This document shows, one piece after another, positions 1-5,679 of a stretch of 9,352 nt of DNA (position 1 is the first letter of the stretch; the number at the start of each line of letters is the position of its first letter). Origin of the DNA: Phyllobacteriaceae bacterium (GTDB lineage: Bacteria; Pseudomonadota; Alphaproteobacteria; Rhizobiales; Devosiaceae); the NCBI GenBank assembly GCA_012799265.1, contig JAAZLP010000030.1, positions 1-9,352 of the forward strand, given 5' to 3'. The position numbers and the translations under genes were made by a program. The notes beneath the pieces are model-generated. The model was not told the origin of the DNA. It did not search any database and worked only from the letters and a program-made list of their open reading frames with translations.

Positions 1-1
1 C

Positions 2-493
2 CAGAGCCGCGACAGCCTCGACCCGAACAAGACGGTGTATGAGGAGATCTCCGGCGGCAACGAGATCCTGATGCTCGGCAAGCGCGAGATGAATTCGCGC
101 GCCTACACCTCGGCCTTCAACTTCAAGGGAGCCGACCAGCAGCAGAAGGTCGGCAACCTCTCGGGCGGACAGCGCAACCGCGTGCACCTCGCCAAGATGC
201 TGAAGTCGGGCGCCAACGTTCTGCTCCTCGACGAACCGACCAACGACCTCGACACCGAAACCCTGGCAGCCCTCGAAGAGGCGCTGGAGGAATTCGCCGG
301 TTGCGCTGTGATCATCAGCCACGACCGTATGTTCCTCGACCGTCTGGCCACCCACATGCTCGCCTTTGAAGGCGACAGCCATGTCGAATGGTTCGAAGGC
401 AACTTCCAGGACTACGAAGCCGACAAGGTCCGCCGCCTCGGCGCCGACGCGGTCAACCCCAAGCGCGCCACCTACAAGCCGCTGACGCGCTAA
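2..493 (+). CDS. ettA: Energy-dependent translational throttle protein EttA, C-terminal part (5' end outside window)
   Basis: This is the last 163 codons of an ABC-F ATPase, open to the left edge; the whole protein is usually about 550 residues. ABC-F proteins carry two ATPase domains and no membrane domain. EttA binds the ribosomal E site and gates entry into elongation according to the ATP/ADP ratio. The fragment covers the second nucleotide-binding domain: signature motif LSGGQ, then Walker B LLLDEPTNDLD, then the switch histidine in ISHDR. The opening QSRDSLDPNKTVYEE, the FNFKG motif and the tail with LGADA and PKR match EttA rather than Uup or the antibiotic-resistance ABC-F proteins. 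Codon use is strongly GC-rich. The gene ends at TAA 491-493 and a terminator follows within about 25 bases, so it is not co-transcribed with the toxin-antitoxin pair. Confidence 0.93.
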   Translation, partial: QSRDSLDPNKTVYEEISGGNEILMLGKREMNSRAYTSAFNFKGADQQQKVGNLSGGQRNRVHLAKMLKSGANVLLLDEPTNDLDTETLAALEEALEEFAGCAVIISHDRMFLDRLATHMLAFEGDSHVEWFEGNFQDYEADKVRRLGADAVNPKRATYKPLTR

Positions 494-518
494 GCTTTAG
501 CAGCGACGTAAACATCAG

Positions 519-549
519 CCGGTCCCGACACCTGTCGGGGCCGGTTTTT
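519..549 (+). terminator. Intrinsic terminator of ettA
   Basis: An 11-bp GC-rich stem pairs 519-529 with 534-544. It has one G-T wobble, a four-base loop (ACCT) and five T residues directly after the stem (545-549). It lies 26 bases after the ettA stop codon. This is a textbook Rho-independent terminator. Confidence 0.92.
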
Positions 550-610
550 GTTTGGCGGTAGCGACGATTGCGCGATGTTGCTAGCTGACCTACATTTGAC
601 ACTCTCGTTC

Positions 611-616
611 AGGAGG
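611..616 (+). promoter_or_regulatory. Strong ribosome binding site of the antitoxin gene
   Basis: AGGAGG lies five bases before ATG 622. It fixes the antitoxin start. The toxin has no comparable site of its own. Confidence 0.8.
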
Positions 617-621
617 TCTGA

Positions 622-858
622 ATGCTTGCCGTGAAATTGCCGGAAGATCTCGAGCGTCGTCTGGAACTACTCGCCAAGCGCACTGGACAGAGTACTAGCG
701 CCGTCGTTGAGGCGGCTGTGATCGAGCATATTCATGATCTCGAAGATGCGTATCTAGCCCAGCAGCGACACCACAGCGAGGGCGATCCAGCCCAGCGTAT
801 CCCGCTGTCCGAGCTGTTGTCGCGATACGCCGACGATCTTAAGTCCGCTCAGAATTGA
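622..858 (+). CDS. RelB/ribbon-helix-helix type antitoxin
   Basis: This 78-residue protein has the layout of ribbon-helix-helix antitoxins. A short beta strand (LAVKLPEDL, residues 2-10) is followed by two helices (about 11-21 and 25-40), including the typical TGQS turn and the EHIHDLEDAYLA segment. The tail after about residue 50 is acidic and polar and would wrap the toxin. Such proteins dimerise, bind the operon promoter through the N-terminal strands and neutralise the partner toxin. The ATG has an AGGAGG five bases upstream. The stop codon overlaps the toxin start by four bases (TTGA), so the pair is translationally coupled. It lies after the ettA terminator in its own transcription unit, probably autoregulated. 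The family call is firm; a more exact subfamily name (RelB, DinJ, StbD) cannot be given from sequence alone. Confidence 0.88.
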   Translation: MLAVKLPEDLERRLELLAKRTGQSTSAVVEAAVIEHIHDLEDAYLAQQRHHSEGDPAQRIPLSELLSRYADDLKSAQN

Positions 859-1124
859 TCCGTTGGTCCATCAGCTTCGACCCACGCGCCGAAAAGGACC
901 TTCAACGACTCTCCAATATCGACCGAGGCCGCGTGTTGCGGTTTCTCGCCGAGCGAGTAGCTCCGCTCAATGATCCACGGTCGCTCGGAAAGGCTCTCAA
1001 GGCGGATTTCGCTGGCGCGTGGCGCTACCGCGTTGGCGATGTCAGGATCATCGTTCGTATCGAATATGATCGCGTCTTGATCCTGGTTCTCGCCGTGGGC
1101 CAGCGTGGGGACGTCTATCGGTAG
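855..1124 (+). CDS. RelE/ParE-superfamily toxin
   Basis: This 89-residue protein fits the RelE-type fold: FDPRAEKDLQRL helix (residues 8-19), a second helix (about 23-37), the PRSLGKALKADFAGAWRYRVGD block (41-62) and the end VLAVGQRGDVYR. Basic residues R57, R59 and R64 and the late Y88 sit where RelE-family mRNA interferases keep functional residues. The expected role is ribosome-dependent mRNA cleavage, held in check by the upstream antitoxin; a ParE-like gyrase poison is less likely given the RYRVGD block. The start is the TTG at 855, overlapping the antitoxin stop. No ATG lies near it, and the length then fits the family. Most relatives read VGHR near the end; here it is VGQR, a change at a conserved spot. 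Confidence 0.87.
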   Translation: MIRWSISFDPRAEKDLQRLSNIDRGRVLRFLAERVAPLNDPRSLGKALKADFAGAWRYRVGDVRIIVRIEYDRVLILVLAVGQRGDVYR

Positions 1125-1250
1125 AATGGGCAGCGCCTAGCTCACACTTGAGCAAAAGCTGACCACACGTTCCTGCCGCGTCGAGGTCCTTCGCGCAAAA
1201 TCCTTTACATCCGACCGCCCACGCGCCAGCCGTAAAATTGCGAGATTTGA

Positions 1251-1577
1251 TCAGCCCGCGCCGAGCGTCTGGGAGTCGGTGATGCCGCTGCCCCAGTATC
1301 GTCTTGAGCGTTGCTGGACGATCTCTTGAGCGCTTTGTTCATTCGAACAATTGGCCACGGCGACGTAGTTCGGATCGTCCACGGCATCGACGGGAGATTC
1401 ATAGACGATGAAGGCATCGCCTTCCTGTTTGACCACAAAGGTCAGATCGTCAGTGCGGGTCGGGTTACAGTGCTGCGCACCGCATTTGGGACATTCGTCT
1501 GCATTGCAGTTGGACCACTCGTCGTCCCATCCATAGCCGCATTTTCCGCAGCTATAGTAATTCAAATACCAGGCCAT
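1251..1577 (-). CDS. Small zinc-ribbon protein of unknown function
   Basis: This is a 108-residue protein if it starts at the ATG of MAWYLNYY. A GGAG core lies five to six bases upstream of that ATG, whereas the longer reading from 1607 has no support. The N-terminal half has C10-x2-C13 and C29-x2-C32, with further cysteines at 24 and 37, so it is probably a zinc-binding ribbon. The opening MAWYLNYY-C-x2-C, the following W-x-DEW and the CPxCGA segment match a widespread family of small uncharacterised bacterial proteins, from memory of such sequences. The second half (about residues 44-90) looks like a short alpha/beta stretch, and the last 18 residues look like a non-conserved extension. It converges on the toxin gene. 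Codon use is less GC-biased than in flanking core genes, which suggests later acquisition. Confidence 0.72.
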   Translation of the reverse strand: MAWYLNYYSCGKCGYGWDDEWSNCNADECPKCGAQHCNPTRTDDLTFVVKQEGDAFIVYESPVDAVDDPNYVAVANCSNEQSAQEIVQQRSRRYWGSGITDSQTLGAG

Positions 1578-1872
1578 CACAGCTCCTGCCGTCACGCCGT
1601 TTCGCACTCTCCATGGGAACGATGCCAGACCGGGTACGGCCTTTCAAGCTGGGCTCTTTACTGGTGTGGACAAGTATTCAAGTCCGTTCACCGCGTGGCG
1701 TGCTATTTCCAGATGGTCTATGTGCTTGGACGCATTGCCTCTTTTCAGGGAATCTTTGAGGGCCAAAATCGATAATTCGGTTGAATTAGGGGAGCTATCT
1801 ACCTTCGTACTACATCATATGAGCTATGGGATTTCTCCCAATTCCATTCTGACTTTTCCGGGAGCCGCGCTG
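1578..1872. other. 295-base intergenic stretch without a credible gene
   Basis: It lies between the start of the zinc-ribbon gene and the end of the AraC-family gene, both leftward. Open frames cross it on the + strand (for example from 1666), but they lack GC-rich third positions, a ribosome binding site and any recognisable family, and they run on into antisense of the AraC gene. AT content is higher than in the neighbours. A short stem with a GAAA loop on the minus strand (GGGA-GAAA-TCCC, 1833-1844) is too small to be a convincing terminator of the AraC gene. The zinc-ribbon promoter must lie here, but I cannot point to it. Confidence 0.5.
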
Positions 1873-2733
1873 CTAGCCGTGCCGGAAGCGCTGGCGATAG
1901 GCGCGCGGTGTCATCCCGCGCAGCCGCAGGAAGTGCCGATTGAAATTGGCCAGCGAGGCATAGCCCGTTTCACCCGCAATGTGCTGGATCGGCTGGTCGG
2001 TGGCTGAGAGGCGCGCGCAGGCGTCGGCGATGCGCAGCCGGATGAGATAATCGGAAATCGTCGTCTGCGTGTGTTTGAGGAACATGCGATGGAGCCCCGA
2101 AACACTGAGCGCGGCGAGGTCAGCCAGCGTCTCAAGCCGGATCGGTTCGGTGTGATGCTCATGAATATGCGCCAGCACCCGGTCGATGCGGGCACGGCTC
2201 GCCACGTCGGTTCGCTGGGCGCCGCTGGTGGAGAGCGGCGCGGCCGTGCGGTCTGCGGCAAGGATGAGCAGGAGTTCGAGCAAAGCCAGCAGTCGCTGCT
2301 CAGCCCCCATCTCGAAGAGGGCTTCATATCTGGCGCGAATGGCTCGCGCCGTCTGGCGGGGAAAATGCAGGCCATGGCGAGCGCGGGAGACAAGGTCGCT
2401 GATGGGCCCCAGTTCCACCGCGCTTGCCGCCAGTTGCTCCAGCCAGTCTTCGCCAAACCACAGCACCAGCGCCACATGCGGCTCGTCGGGTTTCAAAGCC
2501 TCGGTTGACGACCAGGTATGGGGCAGGTTGCCGCCGACCAGCACAAGGTCCTCATCGTCATAGTCCCCGGCATGGTCACCGATGAACCGCTGCCCCCGGG
2601 AATTGAGCGTGAGGGTCAGTTCGAGTTCCGGATGATGATGCCACTGGAAGGGAATGCCATCCGGCAGCCGACGGTTGAGCATGGCCCAGGATGAGCCGTC
2701 TTCCCGCCGCAGCTTTTCCAGATAGGGCTTCAT
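1873..2733 (-). CDS. AraC-family transcriptional regulator with N-terminal cupin sensor domain
   Basis: This 286-residue regulator has two parts. Residues 1-110 look like a cupin ligand-binding domain: FQWHHHPELELTLTL at 29-43, a glycine-rich turn, then LVLVGGNLPHTW (63-74). The C-terminal 100 residues (about 183-282) form the AraC/XylS double helix-turn-helix, with ETLADLAALSVSGLHRMF as the first unit. The second unit, IQHIAGETGYASLANFNRHF, is followed by the family hallmark GMTPRAYRQ. The start at ATG 2731-2733 is chosen because AAGGAG precedes it by ten bases and the cupin begins at once. The frame stays open 83 codons further upstream, but that stretch runs antisense into the oxygenase gene and looks artificial. 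It is divergent from the oxygenase across 118 bases and probably controls it; the effector is unknown. Confidence 0.9.
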   Translation of the reverse strand: MKPYLEKLRREDGSSWAMLNRRLPDGIPFQWHHHPELELTLTLNSRGQRFIGDHAGDYDDEDLVLVGGNLPHTWSSTEALKPDEPHVALVLWFGEDWLEQLAASAVELGPISDLVSRARHGLHFPRQTARAIRARYEALFEMGAEQRLLALLELLLILAADRTAAPLSTSGAQRTDVASRARIDRVLAHIHEHHTEPIRLETLADLAALSVSGLHRMFLKHTQTTISDYLIRLRIADACARLSATDQPIQHIAGETGYASLANFNRHFLRLRGMTPRAYRQRFRHG

Positions 2734-2781
2734 CTGGCAATTACTCCTTATAGAACGCCAGAATAGTACCAGTATTGGCAA
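2734..2781. promoter_or_regulatory. Clustered TGGC/GCCA half-sites between the AraC gene and the oxygenase gene
   Basis: TGGCAA occurs at 2735-2740 and again at 2776-2781, 41 bases apart or about four helical turns. CTGGC (2734-2738) is mirrored by GCCAG (2757-2761), and CCA-GTAT-TGG forms a small palindrome at 2769-2778. AraC proteins bind direct repeats on one face of the helix, so this is a fair operator candidate. The motifs are short and chance cannot be excluded. Confidence 0.35.
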
Positions 2782-2840
2782 GGAGAGGACAACATCTATG
2801 CGTCGGCTGCGGTAGCCTTCATTCAGCCCATTCGGGGATG

Positions 2841-2846
2841 AGGAGG
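2841..2846 (+). promoter_or_regulatory. Ribosome binding site of the oxygenase gene
   Basis: AGGAGG lies five bases before ATG 2852. It decides this start over later in-frame ATG codons at residues 4 and 8. Confidence 0.8.
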
Positions 2847-2851
2847 ACATC

Positions 2852-3793
2852 ATGCAGACCATGGCCACGGCGATGAAACGCGACAGCCATCCGACCACCA
2901 ATGCCACGACGCAGCTCAAGGACATCAGGAAGTCCCTGCCGCTGCGCGTCCTGTCCGAAGCCGACTGGCAGCACTGGATCACGCGCGGCTATGTCATCGT
3001 GCGCCAGGCGGTGCCGCAGGAAAATGTCGAGCGGCTGGTCGATCTGCTCTGGCAATTTGACGAGAAGGATCCCAACGACCAATCCACCTGGTATGCGCCG
3101 CAGCGGCGCGAGCACAAGATGAAGGAGCTCAACAATACCGGGATGCTGGAGATCTATAATCACCAGTTCCTCTGGGACAACCGGATGGAGAAGCGCATCT
3201 ATGATGCCTTTGTCGACATCTGGGATCGCGAAGACCTCTGGGTCACCATCGACCGCGCCAATCTCAATCCGCCCAAGAAGGTGAAAGGCAATCCCAATGG
3301 CTTCATCCACTGGGACGTGGACACCTCCATCGTGCCGCCGCCCATCGGCGTGCAGGGCGTCCTCAGCCTCAAGAAGCAGGATGGCGATGTGGGTGGCTTC
3401 CAGTGCGTGCCCTATCTCTTTGAGCACTTTGACGAATGGGTCAAAACCCAGCCGGGAGACCGCGATCCGATGCACCCGGATATGACGGGCCTCGAGGTCG
3501 TCAATATCGACATGGAGCCGGGCGACCTCATGATCTTCAATTCGCTCCTCGCCCATGGCGTGCGCCCCAACCATTCCGACAATCGCGTGCGCATGGCGCA
3601 GTACATTTCCATGCACCCGGCCGAATATGACAATGCCGAGGAGCGCGAAGAGCGCATCCGCCTCTGGCGCGAGCGCGACCATCCGCAGCGCGATGCCTTT
3701 CCCGGCGATCCGCGCGAATGGGAAAAGCACAATGCTGAAACCGCGCGCCTGACCCCGCTGGGCGAAAAGCTGCTCGGTCTTTCGCGCTGGTAA
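2852..3793 (+). CDS. Phytanoyl-CoA dioxygenase (PhyH)-like Fe(II)/2-oxoglutarate-dependent oxygenase
   Basis: This 313-residue cytoplasmic enzyme has no signal peptide. The iron triad is visible: H153-W-D155 in FIHWDVDTS and the distal H235 in LLAHGVRPN. R245 (SDNRVRMAQY) is placed to bind the 2-oxoglutarate carboxylate. GGFQCVPYLF (181-190) fits the family's GG-x4-P turn, and MEPGDLMIFNSLL (221-233) is the usual strand before the distal histidine. The family hydroxylates small molecules with O2 and 2-oxoglutarate, releasing succinate and CO2. Substrates range from phytanoyl-CoA to ectoine and antibiotic intermediates, so the substrate here is open. The 35-residue polar N-terminus and the charged C-terminal segment (about 255-296) may be lineage-specific. 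The divergent AraC-type regulator suggests induction by the substrate or a related compound. Confidence 0.88.
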   Translation: MQTMATAMKRDSHPTTNATTQLKDIRKSLPLRVLSEADWQHWITRGYVIVRQAVPQENVERLVDLLWQFDEKDPNDQSTWYAPQRREHKMKELNNTGMLEIYNHQFLWDNRMEKRIYDAFVDIWDREDLWVTIDRANLNPPKKVKGNPNGFIHWDVDTSIVPPPIGVQGVLSLKKQDGDVGGFQCVPYLFEHFDEWVKTQPGDRDPMHPDMTGLEVVNIDMEPGDLMIFNSLLAHGVRPNHSDNRVRMAQYISMHPAEYDNAEEREERIRLWRERDHPQRDAFPGDPREWEKHNAETARLTPLGEKLLGLSRW

Positions 3794-3800
3794 GAATAGA

Positions 3801-3823
3801 GGGGCGCCCACCTGTGGTGCCCC
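3801..3823 (+). terminator. Possible terminator after the oxygenase gene
   Basis: An 8-bp GC-rich stem pairs 3801-3808 with 3816-3823. It has one G-T pair and a seven-base loop, and starts seven bases after the stop codon. Only three T residues follow, after GCC, so it may be inefficient or Rho-assisted. Confidence 0.55.
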
Positions 3824-3852
3824 GCCTTTACCAATTCGCCATGACCCCACGA

Positions 3853-3867
3853 AAACCCTTTGGGTTT
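3853..3867. repeat. Small perfect hairpin in the intergenic region
   Basis: AAACCC-TTT-GGGTTT forms a 6-bp perfect stem with a three-base loop. It lies between the oxygenase gene and the secreted-protein gene, with no T-tract suited to termination beyond the arm itself. Its role is unknown. Confidence 0.4.
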
Positions 3868-3903
3868 GCTGACCTATTTGCACTAAGTTATGCAGAACAT
3901 GGT

Positions 3904-3921
3904 CATGCCCTTAGGGGCATG
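3904..3921 (+). promoter_or_regulatory. Hairpin just upstream of the secreted-protein gene
   Basis: CATGCCC (3904-3910) pairs perfectly with GGGCATG (3915-3921) around a TTAG loop and ends 15 bases before ATG 3937. The likely Shine-Dalgarno GGGGGA (3927-3932) lies just downstream of the stem. It could be a 5' leader structure that shapes translation or protects the mRNA, or a second weak terminator for the oxygenase gene, since three T residues follow. Confidence 0.45.
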
Positions 3922-3936
3922 TTTCTGGGGGACTGA

Positions 3937-4275
3937 ATGAAGTATCTTCTGTCGGGGGCGGCGCTCATCGCGGGCTTTGCCCTCGCCGTTCCGGCCAATG
4001 CTGCGCCGGGACAATGTTCGATCACGGGTTTCGACAGTTTTGACTGCGACGTCACCGTGGATGGCGGCGGCATCAGCTTTGCCCTGCCGGACGGGCGCAC
4101 CTTTGTCTTCGCCCACATCGCCGATGGCGAGGGCCTTGGCTACATGATCCCGTCCGACGTGCAGCCCGGTCGCAGCCCGGTGGAACTGGGCTCTTTCCGC
4201 CCCGTTGAGGGCGAGGCCGGCTGCTGGTCGGGTGGCAAGGAAGAAACCAAGTTCTGCGCAGCGATTTCGCAATGA
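3937..4275 (+). CDS. Small secreted four-cysteine protein of unknown function
   Basis: This 112-residue protein begins with a clear signal peptide: MKYLLS, a hydrophobic core to about residue 18, and a cleavage motif ANA|AP after residue 22. The mature part of about 90 residues has four cysteines (27, 37, 96, 107), enough for two disulfides in the periplasm or outside. It is glycine-rich with short beta-like stretches (GISFALPDGRTFVFAHIADG) and has a calculated acidic character. I do not recognise a named family. The start is supported by GGGGGA four bases upstream of the ATG and by the signal peptide starting there. Its stop codon overlaps the start of the next gene (ATGA), so it is translated together with an alpha/beta hydrolase. 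The two products would sit in different compartments, as the hydrolase has no signal peptide. Confidence 0.78.
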   Translation: MKYLLSGAALIAGFALAVPANAAPGQCSITGFDSFDCDVTVDGGGISFALPDGRTFVFAHIADGEGLGYMIPSDVQPGRSPVELGSFRPVEGEAGCWSGGKEETKFCAAISQ

Positions 4276-5129
4276 CCCCAACGCCCTTTTCCATCGAAGT
4301 CGGTGGCGCCGTTCTCACTGGCTTCGAGCAGGGGGAGGGGCTTCCCGTCGTCTTCCTGCATGCCGGCGCTTGCGACAAGCGCATGTGGCTCGCCCAGATG
4401 GCCGAAGTCGAAGAGGCTGGCTGGCAGGCAATCGCCTATGACCGGCGCGGATATGGCGACACCACAAGTCCGGACGAAGAGTTCAGCCATCTCGATGACC
4501 TCGAAGCGCTGCTCGACGCGCGCGATATCCATGCAGCCATCTTTGTCGGCTGCTCGCTCGGCGGTGGGCTGGCGATCGATTTTGCGCTCAAGCATCCGGG
4601 CCGCGTCATTGGCCTCGTCCTCATCGCCAGTTCTGTCACTGGTGCACCCTGGACTGCGACGGCGGAAGAGACCGCCATCGAAATGGCCGAGGAAGACGCC
4701 TGGGAGCGCGGCGATCTCGACCTCATCAACCGGGTGCAGGCGCATGAGTGGCTCGATGGACCGCGCAGCCAGAGTGGCCGTGTTGGTGGTGAGGCGCGGG
4801 CGCTGTTTCTGGACATGAATGCCAAGGCGCTGGCCAAGCCGCAGCTGACGCAGGAAGTCGAGCGCCCCGATGCCTGGACCCGTGTGGACCAGATCAATGC
4901 GCCGACCCTTTTGATCGTCGGCGACGAGGATTTCACCGCTATCATCGAGCGCCACGAAACCCTTTCCGAGACCATGCCCAACGCCTTCGCGGTGATGCTG
5001 GAGGGCGCGGCGCATCTCCCGAGCATCGAAAAGCCCGAGCTGATCAATACGCTTATTCTCGAATTCCTCGACGCCTTTGATGGTGACGATGATGAGGAGG
5101 ATGACGACGATGAAAGCGACGAGGACTGA
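4272..5129 (+). CDS. Alpha/beta-fold hydrolase with an acidic C-terminal tail
   Basis: This 285-residue enzyme shows the full alpha/beta-hydrolase pattern. The oxyanion strand is VVFLHAGACD (26-35). The turn AYDRRGYGDT (55-64) is typical of the family. The nucleophile elbow G-C-S-L-G has Ser95, the acid is probably Asp220 in IVGDED, and the catalytic His248 lies in GAAHLPSIEKP. It is likely a cytoplasmic esterase, lactonase or peptidase-like hydrolase; the substrate cannot be told. The start ATG overlaps the stop of the secreted-protein gene, giving translational coupling. After the last helix (IEFLDAF region, to about 269) the protein ends in a run of almost only Asp and Glu: about 14 of the last 16 residues are acidic, encoded by GAT/GAC/GAG/GAA repeats at 5080-5126. 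Such a tail is not part of the fold and is unusual for the family. Confidence 0.88.
   Translation: MTPTPFSIEVGGAVLTGFEQGEGLPVVFLHAGACDKRMWLAQMAEVEEAGWQAIAYDRRGYGDTTSPDEEFSHLDDLEALLDARDIHAAIFVGCSLGGGLAIDFALKHPGRVIGLVLIASSVTGAPWTATAEETAIEMAEEDAWERGDLDLINRVQAHEWLDGPRSQSGRVGGEARALFLDMNAKALAKPQLTQEVERPDAWTRVDQINAPTLLIVGDEDFTAIIERHETLSETMPNAFAVMLEGAAHLPSIEKPELINTLILEFLDAFDGDDDEEDDDDESDED
5080..5126 (+). repeat. Low-complexity GAN-codon tract encoding the acidic tail
   Basis: Nearly every codon here is GAT, GAC, GAG or GAA. The tract is purine-rich and internally repetitive, so it could change length by replication slippage. Confidence 0.7.
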
Positions 5130-5136
5130 GACGACT

Positions 5137-5166
5137 GGCGGCGCAATCCAAGAGGATCACGCCGCC
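5137..5166. terminator. Hairpin after the hydrolase gene, candidate terminator
   Basis: GGCGGCG (5137-5143) pairs with CGCCGCC (5160-5166). After a symmetric CA/CA internal loop, ATCC (5146-5149) pairs with GGAT (5154-5157) around an AAGA loop. It begins seven bases after the stop codon. There is no T-tract, so termination would need help, or the structure may protect the 3' end. Confidence 0.5.
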
Positions 5167-5176
5167 CGTTGAAATC

Positions 5177-5225
5177 TTGATTCAGGTGCCTGCGAGATTG
5201 AATCAACACCCTCGCAGGCTGATTC
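5177..5225. repeat. Interlocking inverted repeats between convergent genes
   Basis: TTGATTCA (5177-5184) is the exact complement of TGAATCAA (5199-5206). GCCTGCGAG (5188-5196) is the exact complement of CTCGCAGGC (5211-5219). The two pairs interleave, giving an H-type pseudoknot topology, or two mutually exclusive hairpins. A further TGATTC (5220-5225) can also pair with GAATCA (5200-5205). The region lies between the ends of the hydrolase gene and the host-attachment-family gene, so a bidirectional terminator is the plainest reading. Only a short TTTT (5229-5232) follows on the + strand. Confidence 0.6.
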
Positions 5226-5250
5226 CGGTTTTCCGTCTAAGCTGCGGTTT

Positions 5251-5679
5251 TTAAACGGCAATAATGCCGTCAAAGTGCTTGCTCAGCTGCGCTGTCGGCA
5301 CATTGGTCAGATCCTTATCCAACTCGCCCACGATCCGCTTCTTCACGCCCTCCGACAGCGCCTTGCGCAGATTGCCCAGCGCGATCGGCGCGGCCGAAAT
5401 GACCAGCCGGTCAAACTCACCCTGCTTTTCTTCCAGCGCTGTCGCGACCGATTTTACGAATACGGCTTCGCGATGCTGAGCCGGATCGGTGCGCGCCTCC
5501 ATGGCGCCGCCGGTCGGCCCGCGACCCTGCCGGTCGCTATCGATCTCCTGGGTCTGTAGCGGGGGAATGGACCATTCAAGGCCTTTGATGCTGGTCAGCC
5601 CCTTTCCCGGGCCGCCATGTTCGAGAACACGGGCCTGCGTTCCATTGGCGATCAGAATCCAGGTGACGACCTTTTTCAT
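5251..5679 (-). CDS. Host attachment family protein (Host_attach-like)
   Basis: This 142-residue soluble protein starts at ATG 5677-5679, preceded by AGGAGG at five bases; the 21-codon longer frame has no such support. The N-terminus, VVTWILIANGTQARVLE (4-20), is the hallmark opening of small alphaproteobacterial proteins annotated as required for attachment to host cells. The middle (EARTDPAQHREAVFVKSVATALE, about 61-83) and RLVISAAPIALGNLRKALS (91-109) also fit. No signal peptide or membrane segment is visible, so a direct surface role is doubtful. Relatives are thought to share a fold with release-factor-like (eRF1/baeRF) domains, which would fit a cytoplasmic or ribosome-linked role better; that link is from memory. 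It ends at TAA 5251-5253, convergent with the hydrolase gene. Confidence 0.78.
   Translation of the reverse strand: MKKVVTWILIANGTQARVLEHGGPGKGLTSIKGLEWSIPPLQTQEIDSDRQGRGPTGGAMEARTDPAQHREAVFVKSVATALEEKQGEFDRLVISAAPIALGNLRKALSEGVKKRIVGELDKDLTNVPTAQLSKHFDGIIAV

Noticed and set aside
596..601. Perfect TTGACA before the antitoxin gene
   Set aside because: A matching -10 box would fall on the start codon at 622, so it is unlikely to be the -35 box of this operon. The alternative boxes TTGCGC and TACATT (568-596) are weak, so no promoter is called.
1140..1153. Small hairpin GCTCA-CACT-TGAGC between the convergent toxin and zinc-ribbon genes
   Set aside because: The stem has only five pairs and no T-tract on either strand, too weak to call a terminator.
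1311..2007. Long + strand frames from 1311 and 1666
   Set aside because: They lie antisense to the zinc-ribbon and AraC genes or in the gene-free stretch. They show no third-position bias, no ribosome binding site and no recognisable family.
2734..2982. Upstream extension of the AraC-family gene by 83 codons
   Set aside because: The extra part runs antisense into the oxygenase gene and has no ribosome binding site. It precedes a good Shine-Dalgarno and the natural domain start at 2733.
2819..3883. 354-codon minus-strand frame opposite the oxygenase gene
   Set aside because: The + strand has catalytic motifs and a Shine-Dalgarno. The minus frame is a GC-bias shadow rich in His, Ile and Leu without domain features.
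4140..5209. Minus-strand frames of 291 and 257 codons opposite the alpha/beta hydrolase
   Set aside because: They are antisense shadows. The polyserine run in one of them is only the complement of the acidic-tail codons.
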